64,000 bases of DNA, taken from Glycomyces sp. TRM65418. GTDB taxonomy: Bacteria; Actinomycetota; Actinomycetes; Mycobacteriales; Micromonosporaceae. The notes below the pieces were generated by a model. That model searched no databases. It saw only the letters and a list, made by a program, of their open reading frames with translations, and was not told the origin of the DNA. A program made the position numbers and the translations under genes. Location: positions 225,120 to 289,119 of the forward strand of contig NZ_JAJFAX010000007.1 of the NCBI RefSeq assembly GCF_019710475.1, read 5' to 3'. Below are positions 43,813 to 53,397 of this stretch, piece after piece (the first letter of the stretch is position 1; each line of letters begins with the position of its first letter).

Positions 43813-45177
43813 ATGCAGTACTACGAATCCGTCCTCGACCTCATCGGCAACACCCCGCTGGTGCGGCTCACCTCGGTCACCGACGGCGTGGCCGCGACGG
43901 TGCTCGCGAAGCTCGAGTACCTCAACCCCGGCGGGTCCATCAAGGACCGGATCGCGCAGCGCATGATCGACGAGGCCGAGGCTTCGGGGGCGCTGCGGCC
44001 CGGCGGCACGATCGTGGAGCCGACCAGCGGGAACACCGGCGTGGGCCTGGCGATGGTGGCGCAGCGGCGCGGCTACAAGTGCGTGTTCGTGTGCCCGGAC
44101 AAGGTCTCCGAGGACAAGCGGAACGTGCTGAAGGCGTACGGCGCGGAGGTCGTCGTGTGCCCCACCGCGGTCGACCCGGAGGACCCGCGCTCCTACTACA
44201 AGGTCTCCGACCGGCTCATCGACGAGATCGAGGGCGCCTGGAAGCCCGACCAGTACTCGAACCCGGCGAACCCGGCCTCGCACTACCACCAGACCGGCCC
44301 CGAGCTGTGGAAGCAGACCGACGGGCGGATCACGCACCTGGTCGCCGGGGTCGGCACGGGCGGCACGATCACCGGGATCGGCAAGTACCTCAAGGAGGTC
44401 TCGGGCGGGAAGGTGCAGATCGTGGGCGCCGACCCGGAGGGGTCGGTCTACTCGGGCGGCACGGGCCGGCCGTACCTGGTCGAGGGCGTGGGCGAGGACT
44501 TCTGGCCCGCGAACTACGACCGGGGGCTGCCCGACCGGATCGTGGAGGTCACCGACGCCGAGTCGTTCGCGATGACCCGGCGGCTCGCCCGCGAGGAGGG
44601 CCTCCTGGTGGGCGGCTCGGCCGGGATGGCCGTGGTCGGGGCGCTCGCGGTGGCCCGCGAGCTCGGCCCCGCGGACGTGGTCGTGGTGATCCTGCCCGAC
44701 GGCGGCCGCGGCTACCTCTCGAAGATCTTCAACGACGCGTGGATGACCGAGTACGGCTTCATGGGCGGCTCGGGCCAGACCACCGTCGGCGAGGTGCTGG
44801 GCAGCAAGAGCGCGGACCTCCCCCAGCTCGTCCACGTGCACCCGCAGGACACCGTCCGCGAGGCGATCGACATCATGCGCCGGTACGGGGTCAGCCAGAT
44901 GCCGGTGCTCAAGGCCGAGCCGCCGGTGACCAGCGGCGAGGTCGCCGGGGCGGTCGCCGAGCGCGACCTCATGGACGCCCTGTTCTCCGGCCGGGCCACG
45001 CTGCACGACCCGCTCGAGCGGCACATCGGCGAGGCGCTGCCGACCATCGGCTCGGGCGAGCAGGTCGAGCGGGCCGTCCAGGTCCTGCAGGACCGGGACG
45101 CGCTCATGGTCTTCGCCGACGGCAAGCCCATCGGCGTGCTCACCCGCCAGGACCTGCTCAGCTACGTCGAGCGCTGA
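43813..45177 (+). CDS. cbs: Cystathionine beta-synthase
   Basis: A 454-residue PLP enzyme that condenses serine with homocysteine. The PLP lysine is in NPGGSIKDRIA, the phosphate loop is GVGTGGTITGIGKYL, and PTSGNTG is the substrate loop. Residues from about 335 form a CBS domain pair (VHPQDTVREAIDIMRRYGVS and LPTIGSGEQVERAVQVLQ), as in full-length actinobacterial Cbs. The pair may bind an adenosyl ligand. A cysteine synthase would lack this C-terminal part. A hairpin follows the stop. Confidence 0.95.
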   Translation: MQYYESVLDLIGNTPLVRLTSVTDGVAATVLAKLEYLNPGGSIKDRIAQRMIDEAEASGALRPGGTIVEPTSGNTGVGLAMVAQRRGYKCVFVCPDKVSEDKRNVLKAYGAEVVVCPTAVDPEDPRSYYKVSDRLIDEIEGAWKPDQYSNPANPASHYHQTGPELWKQTDGRITHLVAGVGTGGTITGIGKYLKEVSGGKVQIVGADPEGSVYSGGTGRPYLVEGVGEDFWPANYDRGLPDRIVEVTDAESFAMTRRLAREEGLLVGGSAGMAVVGALAVARELGPADVVVVILPDGGRGYLSKIFNDAWMTEYGFMGGSGQTTVGEVLGSKSADLPQLVHVHPQDTVREAIDIMRRYGVSQMPVLKAEPPVTSGEVAGAVAERDLMDALFSGRATLHDPLERHIGEALPTIGSGEQVERAVQVLQDRDALMVFADGKPIGVLTRQDLLSYVER

Positions 45178-45193
45178 GCGCCCCGTCGTGTGG

Positions 45194-45219
45194 ACGGCGT
45201 CGCCTTCGGGCGGCGCCGT
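45194..45219 (+). terminator. Hairpin terminator after cbs
   Basis: An 11-bp stem with one G-U pair closes a TTCG tetraloop, 17 bp after the cbs stop. Confidence 0.65.
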
Positions 45220-45231
45220 TCGCCGTTCCGG

Positions 45232-45260
45232 TTGACAACCGCCCGGCGGCCTCCTAATAT
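45232..45260 (+). promoter_or_regulatory. Strong promoter of the AHSA1-ArsR operon
   Basis: Consensus TTGACA (45232-45237), a 17-bp spacer and TAATAT (45255-45260). The -10 lies inside a 34-bp palindrome, so a bound repressor would block polymerase. Confidence 0.88.
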
Positions 45261-45283
45261 AAGTTGCAACTTATATTAGGAGG
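45250..45283. promoter_or_regulatory. Perfect 34-bp palindromic operator
   Basis: CCTCCTAATATAAGTTG is followed at once by its exact complement. The left half covers the -10 and the right half contains the AGGAGG ribosome site of the first gene. The ArsR-family gene of the same operon is the likely binder. Confidence 0.85.
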
Positions 45284-45287
45284 TGCC

Positions 45288-45944
45288 ATGACCGATCCCA
45301 AGGACCCGATCGCCTCGGCCGGGCTGGTGACACGCGAGATCCGCACCGGCGAGCGCGACGGGACCGCGACGAAAGTGCTCGTCGCCCGCCGCTCCTACCG
45401 CGCCGCCCGGACCGACGTGTGGGACGCGCTCACCAATCCCGAACGGCTCCCGCGCTGGTTCCTGCCCGTCAGCGGCGACCTCTCGGAGGGCGGCCGCTAC
45501 CAGTTCGAAGGCAACGCGGGCGGGGTGGTCGAACGCTGCGACGCCCCCGAGTCCTTCGCCGCGACCTGGGAGTTCGGCGGTCAGGTCTCGTGGATCGAGG
45601 TGCGCCTCGGCGATGAGGGCGAGCGGACCGTCCTCGAACTCGTCCACGAAGCGTTCGTCGACCCCGAGCTGTGGCGCCAGTTCGGCCCCGGCGCGGTCGG
45701 CGTCGGCTGGGACGGCGGCCTGCACGGCCTCGGCGACTACCTCGAGACCGGCGAGCCGCTCGACTCGGCCGAATGGGAGGCGTGGATGACCGGCCCCGAA
45801 GGGGTCGAGTACGCCCGCATGACCGCCGAGGCCTGGGGACGGGCCGCGGTCGCGGACGGCGACGACCCGGACGAGGCGCAGGCCGCCGTCGAGGCGGTCA
45901 TCGCGTTCTATACCACGCCGCCCGAGCAGGCCCCGGAGGCCTGA
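45288..45944 (+). CDS. SRPBCC/AHSA1-domain protein
   Basis: A 218-residue protein of the START-like AHSA1 family. It shows SYRAARTDVWDALTNPERL, RWFLPVSGDLSEGGRYQF and LELVHEAFVDPELW, the usual family stretches. Its C-terminal 60 residues add a helical tail. These proteins bind hydrophobic ligands and are often paired with ArsR/SdpR regulators, as here. AGGAGG stands 4 nt before the ATG. It overlaps the ArsR start by one base (TGATG). Confidence 0.9.
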   Translation: MTDPKDPIASAGLVTREIRTGERDGTATKVLVARRSYRAARTDVWDALTNPERLPRWFLPVSGDLSEGGRYQFEGNAGGVVERCDAPESFAATWEFGGQVSWIEVRLGDEGERTVLELVHEAFVDPELWRQFGPGAVGVGWDGGLHGLGDYLETGEPLDSAEWEAWMTGPEGVEYARMTAEAWGRAAVADGDDPDEAQAAVEAVIAFYTTPPEQAPEA

Positions 45945-46348
45945 TGTCCGAAGCCGCCTTCGACGCCCTCGGCGATCCGACGCGGCGCCGGATCATGGAG
46001 CTGCTCGCCGAGGGCGAGCGGCCCGCCGGGGCGGTGGCCGAAGCGCTCGGCGGGCGGCTCGCCTCCGGCGGCCAGGAGCACCGGGCCATCTCCCAGCCCG
46101 CCGTCTCCCAGCACTTGAAGGTTCTGCGCGAGGCCGGACTGGTCACCGTGCGCGCCGAGGGGACCAAGCGGATCTACGGCGTGGACGCCGAGGGGCTGGC
46201 CGCCGTCCGGGCCTGGCTGGATCGCTTCGCCGACGGGTTCGCCGGTCCGCTCGCCGCGCTGGAGACCGAGCTGGCGCGGGGCAAGCGCGAGCGCCGCCTC
46301 CAGTCGGGCCGGATCCGCGACGAGGGCAAGCGGCGCGGCGCGGCCTGA
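45944..46348 (+). CDS. ArsR/SdpR-family regulator
   Basis: A 134-residue winged-helix repressor: FDALGDPTRRRIMELLAEG, then QPAVSQHLKVLREAGLVTVR as recognition helix and wing, ending RIYGVDAEGLAAVRAWLDRF. Metal-binding cysteines of classical ArsR are absent, consistent with the SdpR-like group. A loop insert (GGRLASGGQEHR) sits before the recognition helix. It probably represses its own operon through the 34-bp palindrome. Confidence 0.93.
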   Translation: MSEAAFDALGDPTRRRIMELLAEGERPAGAVAEALGGRLASGGQEHRAISQPAVSQHLKVLREAGLVTVRAEGTKRIYGVDAEGLAAVRAWLDRFADGFAGPLAALETELARGKRERRLQSGRIRDEGKRRGAA

Positions 46349-46360
46349 GCGGCGTCGAAG

Positions 46361-46424
46361 ATCCGACTCGTCCGACGGCGGGGCCGCTTGCAGCGGGCCG
46401 CAATCCGGGCGAGTCGGATTTTTC
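46361..46424 (+). terminator. Terminator with U-tract
   Basis: ATCCGACTCG at 46361-46370 pairs with CGAGTCGGAT at 46410-46419, followed by five T. A GC-rich inner hairpin fills the loop. Confidence 0.78.
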
Positions 46425-46436
46425 CGCCCCCACACC

Positions 46437-46465
46437 TTGACAAGACCTCCCGGCGCGGCGACTAT
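46437..46465 (+). promoter_or_regulatory. Chitinase promoter
   Basis: TTGACA (46437-46442), a 17-bp spacer and GACTAT (46460-46465). A palindrome lies just downstream of the expected start site. Confidence 0.75.
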
Positions 46466-46476
46466 GAGGAAGTTAC

Positions 46477-46494
46477 ATTTAAGAATCCTTAAAT
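46477..46494. promoter_or_regulatory. Palindrome in the chitinase leader
   Basis: ATTTAAG and CTTAAAT flank AATC. It is unusually AT-rich for this genome and lies between the start site and the ribosome site, a repressor-type position. Confidence 0.6.
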
Positions 46495-46510
46495 ATCACT
46501 GGGAGGTCCC

Positions 46511-47743
46511 TTGCGCCGCACCCGCAGAACGGCGATCATCGCCGCCACCGCCCTCGCCACGGCGGGCGCCGCCGTGGCCGTGCCGATGGCCTTCGCCCAC
46601 AACGCCTCCGCCGCCGCGGCCTGCGAAGGCGCCCCCTGGGACGCCGGCGCGATCTACGTCGGCGACGACCGGGTCAGCCACCAGGACCGCGAGTACCGCG
46701 CCAAGTGGTGGACCACCGGCGAGACCCCCGGCACCACCGGCCAGTGGGGCGTCTGGGAGGACCTCGGCCCGTGCGACGGCGCCGAGCCCACCGCCCCGCC
46801 GACCGAGGAACCGACCGACGAGCCCACTGAGGACCCGACGGGCGGACCGAACCAGGGGAACGCCCACCTCACCGGCTACTGGCACAACTTCGACAACGGC
46901 TCGACCCTCCTCGAGCTGAACCAGGTCCCCGACGAGTACGACATCATCGCCGTGGCCTTCGCCGAGCAGACCGCCACCCCCGGCGCGGTGGACTTCGCGC
47001 TCGACGCCGGCCTCACCTCCGCCGGGTACACCGAGGCCGAGTTCAAGGCCGACATCGCCGCCGCCCAGGCCGAGGGCCGCAGCGTCGTCATCTCGGTCGG
47101 CGGCGAGAAGGGCAACGTCACCGTCAACGACGGGACCACCGCCGCCGCGTTCGCCGACTCCGTGCTGTCCCTCATGGACGAATACGGCTTCGACGGCGTC
47201 GACATCGACCTCGAGCACGGCATCAACGCCGGAGCCCTGGAGACGGCGCTGCGCGCGATCCACTCGGCCGCCGGCGACGACCTCGTCTACACGATGGCCC
47301 CGCAGACCATCGACTTCCAGTCCGCCTCGGCCGGGTACTACCAGCTCGCGACGAGGACCAAGGACTTCCTGACCATCGTCAACATGCAGTACTACAACTC
47401 CGGGTCGATGCTCGGATGCGACGGCCAGGTCTACGCGCAGGGCGACGTGGACTTCCTGACCGCGCAGGCCTGCATCCAACTGGAGGCCGGCCTCGACCCG
47501 AGCCAGGTGGGCCTCGGCCTGCCCGCGGTCACCCGCGCCGCCGGCTCCGGCTACGTGGACCCGTCGATGGTCAACGACGCCCTCGACTGCCTCACGAAGC
47601 TGACCAACTGCGGCGACTTCACCCCCGACCGCGCCTACCCGGGCATCGGCGGGGCCATGACCTGGTCGATCAACTGGGACGCCACGAACGGCTACCGTTT
47701 CGCGAACACCGTGGCGGGCCACTTCGGCTCGCTGCCCGCATAG
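46511..47743 (+). CDS. Secreted GH18 chitinase with N-terminal carbohydrate-binding module
   Basis: A 410-residue exported enzyme that hydrolyses chitin. It starts with TTG after GGGAGG (4 nt). The signal peptide (RRTRRTAIIAATALATAGAA) ends near residue 35. A CBM5/12-type module follows (residues 38-88: VSHQDREYRAKWWTTGETPG, WGVWEDLG), then a Pro/Thr/Glu linker. The GH18 barrel has the catalytic DGVDIDLEHG (DxxDxDxE) and the substrate segments VVISVGGEKG and MQYYNSG. The promoter and leader palindrome suggest regulation by an unlinked repressor. Confidence 0.93.
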   Translation: MRRTRRTAIIAATALATAGAAVAVPMAFAHNASAAAACEGAPWDAGAIYVGDDRVSHQDREYRAKWWTTGETPGTTGQWGVWEDLGPCDGAEPTAPPTEEPTDEPTEDPTGGPNQGNAHLTGYWHNFDNGSTLLELNQVPDEYDIIAVAFAEQTATPGAVDFALDAGLTSAGYTEAEFKADIAAAQAEGRSVVISVGGEKGNVTVNDGTTAAAFADSVLSLMDEYGFDGVDIDLEHGINAGALETALRAIHSAAGDDLVYTMAPQTIDFQSASAGYYQLATRTKDFLTIVNMQYYNSGSMLGCDGQVYAQGDVDFLTAQACIQLEAGLDPSQVGLGLPAVTRAAGSGYVDPSMVNDALDCLTKLTNCGDFTPDRAYPGIGGAMTWSINWDATNGYRFANTVAGHFGSLPA

Positions 47744-47781
47744 AGAAGCCACACCACCGCTTCGTCCCCCGGCGAAGCGAA

Positions 47782-47818
47782 CGGGCCCGGCCGAAGCTCC
47801 CCGCCTCGGCCGGGCCCG
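47782..47818. terminator. Hairpin terminator
   Basis: CGGGCCCGGCCGA pairs with its complement (13 bp) over an 11-nt loop, 38 bp past the chitinase stop. Confidence 0.75.
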
Positions 47819-47832
47819 AGTCCTGCGGCGTC

Positions 47833-48045
47833 GACGAGCCGGGCGGTCACGGACGGAGCGATGACAGTCCGGACCGCGGTCGGCGCGAACGCGAAGGCCG
47901 GGGGCGGGCGCACGTCCACGACGGTGGCGTCGGGCCGGCGGGTCGCCACGGCGGCGAGGAACCCGACGGCGTCGGTGGCGACGGCGGCGAGGTCGAACCC
48001 CTCGGATCCCGGCAGGAGCTCGAGTCCGGGGCCGCCAGGGGTCAA
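47833..48045 (-). pseudogene. Decayed NarL-type response regulator fragment
   Basis: Minus-strand residues read LLPGSEGFDLAAVATDAVGF, then LAAVATRRPDATVVDVRPPP and AVRTVIAPSVTARLV. The middle segment resembles a receiver domain up to the phosphoacceptor (VVDVRMPP in relatives). The last resembles the receiver-HTH linker (AVRTVAAGEALLAPSVTRRLV in relatives). The 60 or so residues between and the whole helix-turn-helix are missing. It has no start codon of its own and begins where the MFS gene stops. Confidence 0.45.
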
Positions 48046-49256
48046 CCGGCCTTCGCCGCGACGGCATCGTCCGGCCGCCCCACCGGGGAGGGGGCCGTGG
48101 AGCGTCTCGTGGCGGCGGCGACGACCAGTCCGGTCGCGGCGTAGGCGGCTCCGAGCAGGCTGGCGGCGGGCCAGCCCGCGGCGCTGTAAGCCCAGGCGGT
48201 GGTGACCGCGCCGAGCGCGGAGCCGAGCGAGTACCACGCCATGTAGGCGCCGATGACGGTGCTGGTCCGGTCGGGATGGGCGGTCGCGAGCAGGTGCTGA
48301 CTGCTGACGTGCACGGCCTGGACGGCGAAGTCCAGGACTACGACGCCGACGATCAAGAGCCACAGCGATGATCCCGCTTGGGCGATGAACAGCCACGCAG
48401 CGGTGAGCAGGGCCAGCGACCAGAGGGTGACCGGGGCGGCCAGGCCCCGGTCGGCCCAGCGGCCGGCCCGCGCCGCGCCGAGCGCCCCCGTCAGGCCGGC
48501 CAGCCCGAACAAGCCGATCTGGCCGGTGCCGAGGTGCCACGGCGCCTCGCCGAGTGGCAGCGCCAGGCCGCTCCAGAGGGTGCCGAACGAAGCGAACAGG
48601 AAGAACGCGACCAGTCCGCGGCTGCGCAGGAGCCGGTCGCCGATCGCCAGGCGGCCCGAAGCGGCCAGGAGCCGCCCGTACCGGGCTCGGGGACGGCGGC
48701 GGTCCGCATCGAGCGTGCCGCTCACCGCGAACGCGAGCGCCACGCAGAGCCCGGTGAGCACGAGGTAGACCGTGCGCCAGTCGGTCAGTTCGGCGAGCGC
48801 GCCCGCGGCGACCCGGATGCCGAGGATCCCGATGACCACGCCGGAGGTGACCGCTCCGATGTTGCGGCCCCGCTCTGCGGCAGGTGAGACGGCGGCGACA
48901 TAGGCCACGGTGGTCTGGACGACCACGGCGAACAGGCCCGCCACTGCCAGACCCGCAACGGCGGCGGCGCTTCCGGGGGTGAGCGCGGTCGTGGCCGTTC
49001 CCGCTGCGATGAGCAGCAGGTGGACCGTGATCAGCCGGCGGCGGTCCAACCGGTCGCCGAGCGGGACCAGGAGCACCAGTCCTGCGAGGTAGCCGATCTG
49101 GCCCGCGGCGACCAGCCACCCCAGGGCGCCCGCGCTCATCCCCAGGTCGTCGCCGGCGGCCTCGAGGATCGGCTGGATCCCGTAGACCGTGGACACCGCC
49201 ACCGCGCAGACGAGCGCCAGTACCACGCGCCGGCTCCCGCTCAATCCCGAACGCAC
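48042..49256 (-). CDS. MFS transporter (arabinose-efflux-like)
   Basis: A 404-residue permease with 12 predicted helices. LVLLVPLGDRLDRRRLI is the loop 2-3 motif (GDRxxRR), and RWADRG appears in the equivalent loop 8-9. AERGRNIGAVTSGVVIGILG fits the antiporter motif region. GGAGGG precedes the GTG start. It is divergent from an HxlR-type regulator, with two inverted repeats between them, so it is probably an efflux pump under that regulator. The substrate is unknown. Confidence 0.92.
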   Translation of the reverse strand: MRSGLSGSRRVVLALVCAVAVSTVYGIQPILEAAGDDLGMSAGALGWLVAAGQIGYLAGLVLLVPLGDRLDRRRLITVHLLLIAAGTATTALTPGSAAAVAGLAVAGLFAVVVQTTVAYVAAVSPAAERGRNIGAVTSGVVIGILGIRVAAGALAELTDWRTVYLVLTGLCVALAFAVSGTLDADRRRPRARYGRLLAASGRLAIGDRLLRSRGLVAFFLFASFGTLWSGLALPLGEAPWHLGTGQIGLFGLAGLTGALGAARAGRWADRGLAAPVTLWSLALLTAAWLFIAQAGSSLWLLIVGVVVLDFAVQAVHVSSQHLLATAHPDRTSTVIGAYMAWYSLGSALGAVTTAWAYSAAGWPAASLLGAAYAATGLVVAAATRRSTAPSPVGRPDDAVAAKAG

Positions 49257-49271
49257 ATCGCCCTCCTTTAG

Positions 49272-49324
49272 GTTTCAAAATGAAACTCATCTGAGCGTAG
49301 GGCATACTGGTTGCAGATTGCAAC
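49272..49324. promoter_or_regulatory. Two inverted repeats between MFS and HxlR genes
   Basis: GTTTCA-AAA-TGAAAC lies at 49272-49286 and GTTGCA-GAT-TGCAAC at 49310-49324. Centres are 38 bp apart. CATACT at 49303-49308 may be the -10 for the regulator. HxlR dimers bind such paired sites. Confidence 0.6.
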
Positions 49325-49343
49325 TCACCTGAGGGAGGGGTCA

Positions 49344-49796
49344 GTGGACGTCACGCCCGCCGCCGGAGGCGCCTGGACCGATCCGGCCTGCCCGGTCGCC
49401 CGCACGGTCGACCTCGTCGGGGACCGGTGGAGCCTGCTCATCATCCGCGACGCCATGGACGGGGCGACGACCTTCACCGAGTTCCGGGAGCGGCTGGGGA
49501 TCGCGCGGAACATCCTCACCGACCGGCTGCGCCGACTCGTCGAGCACGGCATCCTCGAGAAGGGCGCCGCCGCCGACGGCCGGAGCCGCACCTACCGGCT
49601 CACCGAGGCCGGACAGGACCTCTTCACCGCCGTAGTCGCCCTGAGGCAATGGGGCGAACGGCACGCCTTCGCCCCGGGCGAGCCGCACTCCGTCCTCGTC
49701 GACGACCAGGGCCGGGCGCTGCCCGAACTGCGCCCGCACGGTCAGGACGGCCGCCCGGTGACGGTCGAGGCGTCCCACGTCCGGAAGGCCGCTTGA
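49344..49796 (+). CDS. HxlR-family transcriptional regulator
   Basis: A 150-residue winged-helix regulator. The family signature CPVARTVDLVGDRWSLLIIR, with its redox-capable cysteine, is followed by the recognition helix region LGIARNILTDRLRRLVEHGI and a wing RSRTYRLTEAG. GAGGGAGGGG precedes GTG 49344. It is divergent from the MFS transporter and likely controls it. Confidence 0.93.
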   Translation: MDVTPAAGGAWTDPACPVARTVDLVGDRWSLLIIRDAMDGATTFTEFRERLGIARNILTDRLRRLVEHGILEKGAAADGRSRTYRLTEAGQDLFTAVVALRQWGERHAFAPGEPHSVLVDDQGRALPELRPHGQDGRPVTVEASHVRKAA

Positions 49797-49836
49797 ACCG
49801 TCCTCGCCCGAGTCCACCGGCTCGGACGCCGCGGCG

Positions 49837-50238
49837 TCAGTACCGGTCGAGGGTCGGGAGCGTCTGTTCCAGCGCCGCCCAGTCGCGCCTGTTGACCATC
49901 CACTTGGGGACCCGCAGCTTCACCACGGTGCCGTCCTGCCGCTGCAGACAGAGCCCGTTCCCGGCGATGGCCCAGCGCTCGCCCTCCGCGAGCGCCCGCC
50001 GAGTCGCCCAGCCGTACTTGCCGCGGACGAGGAAGCGGTCGCCCTCGAGCGCCATCGACGGCCACCACACGACGGCGAAGCCGATGAGCATGACGACACC
50101 GCAGACGATGGCCGCCAGGTACCAGAATTCCGGTTCGGAGTAGCTCGCGTCCGGCTCGACCAGCGGTATGGGCAGCACGCCGACGATCCCGACGGGTGCG
50201 ACCACCAGGGGCATCCAGAGCGAGGAGCGGATCTTCAA
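49837..50238 (-). CDS. Small membrane protein with PH-like cytoplasmic domain
   Basis: The 133-residue protein has two membrane helices (MPLVVAPVGIVGVLPIPLV and LAAIVCGVVMLIGFAVVWW) and then a beta-rich domain (LEGDRFLVRGKYGWATRRAL, VVKLRVPKWMVNRRDW) resembling bacterial PH-like membrane proteins. I prefer TTG 50238, which restores a basic N-terminus ahead of helix 1; ATG 50214 would begin inside the helix. It lies downstream of fumarase on the same strand but beyond a hairpin. Function unknown. Confidence 0.65.
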   Translation of the reverse strand: MKIRSSLWMPLVVAPVGIVGVLPIPLVEPDASYSEPEFWYLAAIVCGVVMLIGFAVVWWPSMALEGDRFLVRGKYGWATRRALAEGERWAIAGNGLCLQRQDGTVVKLRVPKWMVNRRDWAALEQTLPTLDRY

Positions 50239-50270
50239 TTCGAGGCCTTTCGCGGACAGGGGTCGTGCGA

Positions 50271-50299
50271 GGGCCGGACCCCCGTCGGGCGTCCGGCCC
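50271..50299. terminator. Fumarase terminator
   Basis: GGGCCGGAC pairs with GTCCGGCCC over an 11-nt loop, 16 bp past the fumarase stop. Confidence 0.72.
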
Positions 50300-50315
50300 T
50301 GGCCGGGATTCGTTC

Positions 50316-51977
<1,662 letters not shown>

Positions 51978-52202
51978 GCGTTCCAACTTAGCGCGGCGGC
52001 CGTTCGCGGCCGTGGTGAGGCGGCGCTCAGGGGGCGCTCGGGCGACGCCGGCCGAGGCGGTGCCGGGGCCGGGACTGTCGTACCCGGAAGGTAGCGTCAC
52101 ATTCAGGCGGGACGGCGCGGCCGCACCGCCTGTAAGCAGGTACGATTGCGCGGTTGTCCGCACCGGCCCGGTTTTCGGGACGGCGCGGCACGCGCAAGTG
52201 AT

Positions 52203-52247
52203 TCCTCCTGCTGCGGAGAGACCGCAGCCGTTCGAGACCGAAGGAGG
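52203..52247 (+). promoter_or_regulatory. Structured rpsF leader (possible S6:S18 autoregulatory element)
   Basis: CTGCGG and CCGCAG form a hairpin (52211-52227) followed at once by CCG. CCTCCT at 52204-52209 is complementary to AGGAGG at 52242-52247, the rpsF ribosome site. This would hide the site in the folded form. S6:S18 leaders in other bacteria have a CCG beside a hairpin and act on rpsF. Confidence 0.5.
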
Positions 52248-52257
52248 TGGAGCGATC

Positions 52258-52548
52258 TTGCGGCATTACGAACTGATGGTGATCCTCGATGCGAACATCG
52301 AGGAGGCCCAGGTCACCCCGACGTTGGACCGGTTCCTGAAGGGCGTCAAGGACGCCGGCGGGTCCGTGGACAAGATCGACGTCTGGGGCCGGCGCCGTCT
52401 CGCCTACGAGATCAACAAGAGCAACGAGGGCATCTACGCCGTCGTCGACCTGCAGTCCGAGCCCGGTCCCGTCGCGGAGATGGACCGTCAGCTTCGGCTC
52501 AGCGAGTCGGTGCTGCGGGCCAAGGTGCTGCGACCGGAGCTTCGGTAA
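52258..52548 (+). CDS. rpsF: 30S ribosomal protein S6
   Basis: A 96-residue ribosomal protein that pairs with S18 in the small-subunit platform. Signature stretches are [34 protein letters not shown] and [13 protein letters not shown]. It starts with TTG after AAGGAGGTGG. It heads the rpsF-ssb-rpsR-rplI cluster. Confidence 0.97.
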   Translation: MRHYELMVILDANIEEAQVTPTLDRFLKGVKDAGGSVDKIDVWGRRRLAYEINKSNEGIYAVVDLQSEPGPVAEMDRQLRLSESVLRAKVLRPELR

Positions 52549-52587
52549 CCCGACCTTGCAACTGCGAGACCTTAAGGAGAAGAGGTC

Positions 52588-53091
52588 ATGGCAGGAGAGA
52601 CAGTCATCACGGTTATCGGCAACCTCGTCGACGACCCCGAACTGCGTTACACGCCGTCCGGTGCCGCCGTCGCGAAGTTCCGTATCGCATCGACCCCGCG
52701 CACGTTCGACAAAGAGACGAACGCGTGGAAAGACGGTGAGGCCTTGTTCCTCACCTGCAGCGTCTGGCGCCAGTACGCCGAGAACGTCGCCGAGTCGCTG
52801 TCGCGCGGTACCCGCGTGATCGTGCAGGGCAGGCTCAAGCAGCGCAGCTACGAGACCCGCGAGGGCGAGAAGCGCACTGTGTACGAGCTGGACGTCGACG
52901 AAGTCGGCCCCGCGCTGCGGTTTTCCACGGCGAAGATCAACAAGTCCGGCGGCGGTTCCGGCGGTGGCGGTCGTTCCTTCGGGGGCGGCGGCAACACCGG
53001 CGGCTCGGCGCCTGACGACCCTTGGGCCTCGGCCGCCCCTGCCAGCGCTTCCGCCGGCAATGCGGGCTTCGACGAGGACCCGCCGTTCTAA
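52588..53091 (+). CDS. ssb: Single-stranded DNA-binding protein
   Basis: A 167-residue SSB with an N-terminal OB fold ([61 protein letters not shown]), a glycine-rich linker and the acidic partner-binding tip DEDPPF. It coats ssDNA during replication. It lies between rpsF and rpsR in the conserved cluster. AAGGAGA precedes the ATG by 8 nt. Confidence 0.97.
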   Translation: MAGETVITVIGNLVDDPELRYTPSGAAVAKFRIASTPRTFDKETNAWKDGEALFLTCSVWRQYAENVAESLSRGTRVIVQGRLKQRSYETREGEKRTVYELDVDEVGPALRFSTAKINKSGGGSGGGGRSFGGGGNTGGSAPDDPWASAAPASASAGNAGFDEDPPF

Positions 53092-53136
53092 CCGGGCCCG
53101 ACCCGGAACGATCTCGAGTAAGAGGCAAGACACCAC

Positions 53137-53382
53137 ATGGCCAACCCGAAATCGGCTCCTCTGCGGAAGCCGAAGAAGAAGCCGAACCCGCTTGAAAAAG
53201 AGGGTATCGAGTACGTCGACTACAAGGACACGGCGCTGCTTCGGAAGTTCATCTCCGACCGCGGCAAGATCCGTGCCCGCCGTGTGACCGGCGTTACCAC
53301 CCAGCAGCAGCGCCAGATCGCCGCGGCCGTCAAGAACGCCCGCGAGATGGCTCTGCTCCCGTACACCAGCCAGACCCGATAA
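53137..53382 (+). CDS. rpsR: 30S ribosomal protein S18 (cysteine-free form)
   Basis: An 81-residue S18 with [27 protein letters not shown] and [15 protein letters not shown]. The zinc-ligand cysteines of C+ S18 are absent: the usual CxFC segment reads NPLEKEGI and the NC near the middle reads VT. It therefore does not need zinc. AGAGG precedes the ATG. It is the cluster copy, not an accessory copy. Confidence 0.96.
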   Translation: MANPKSAPLRKPKKKPNPLEKEGIEYVDYKDTALLRKFISDRGKIRARRVTGVTTQQQRQIAAAVKNAREMALLPYTSQTR

Positions 53383-53397
53383 GGAAGGAGCGCGCTT

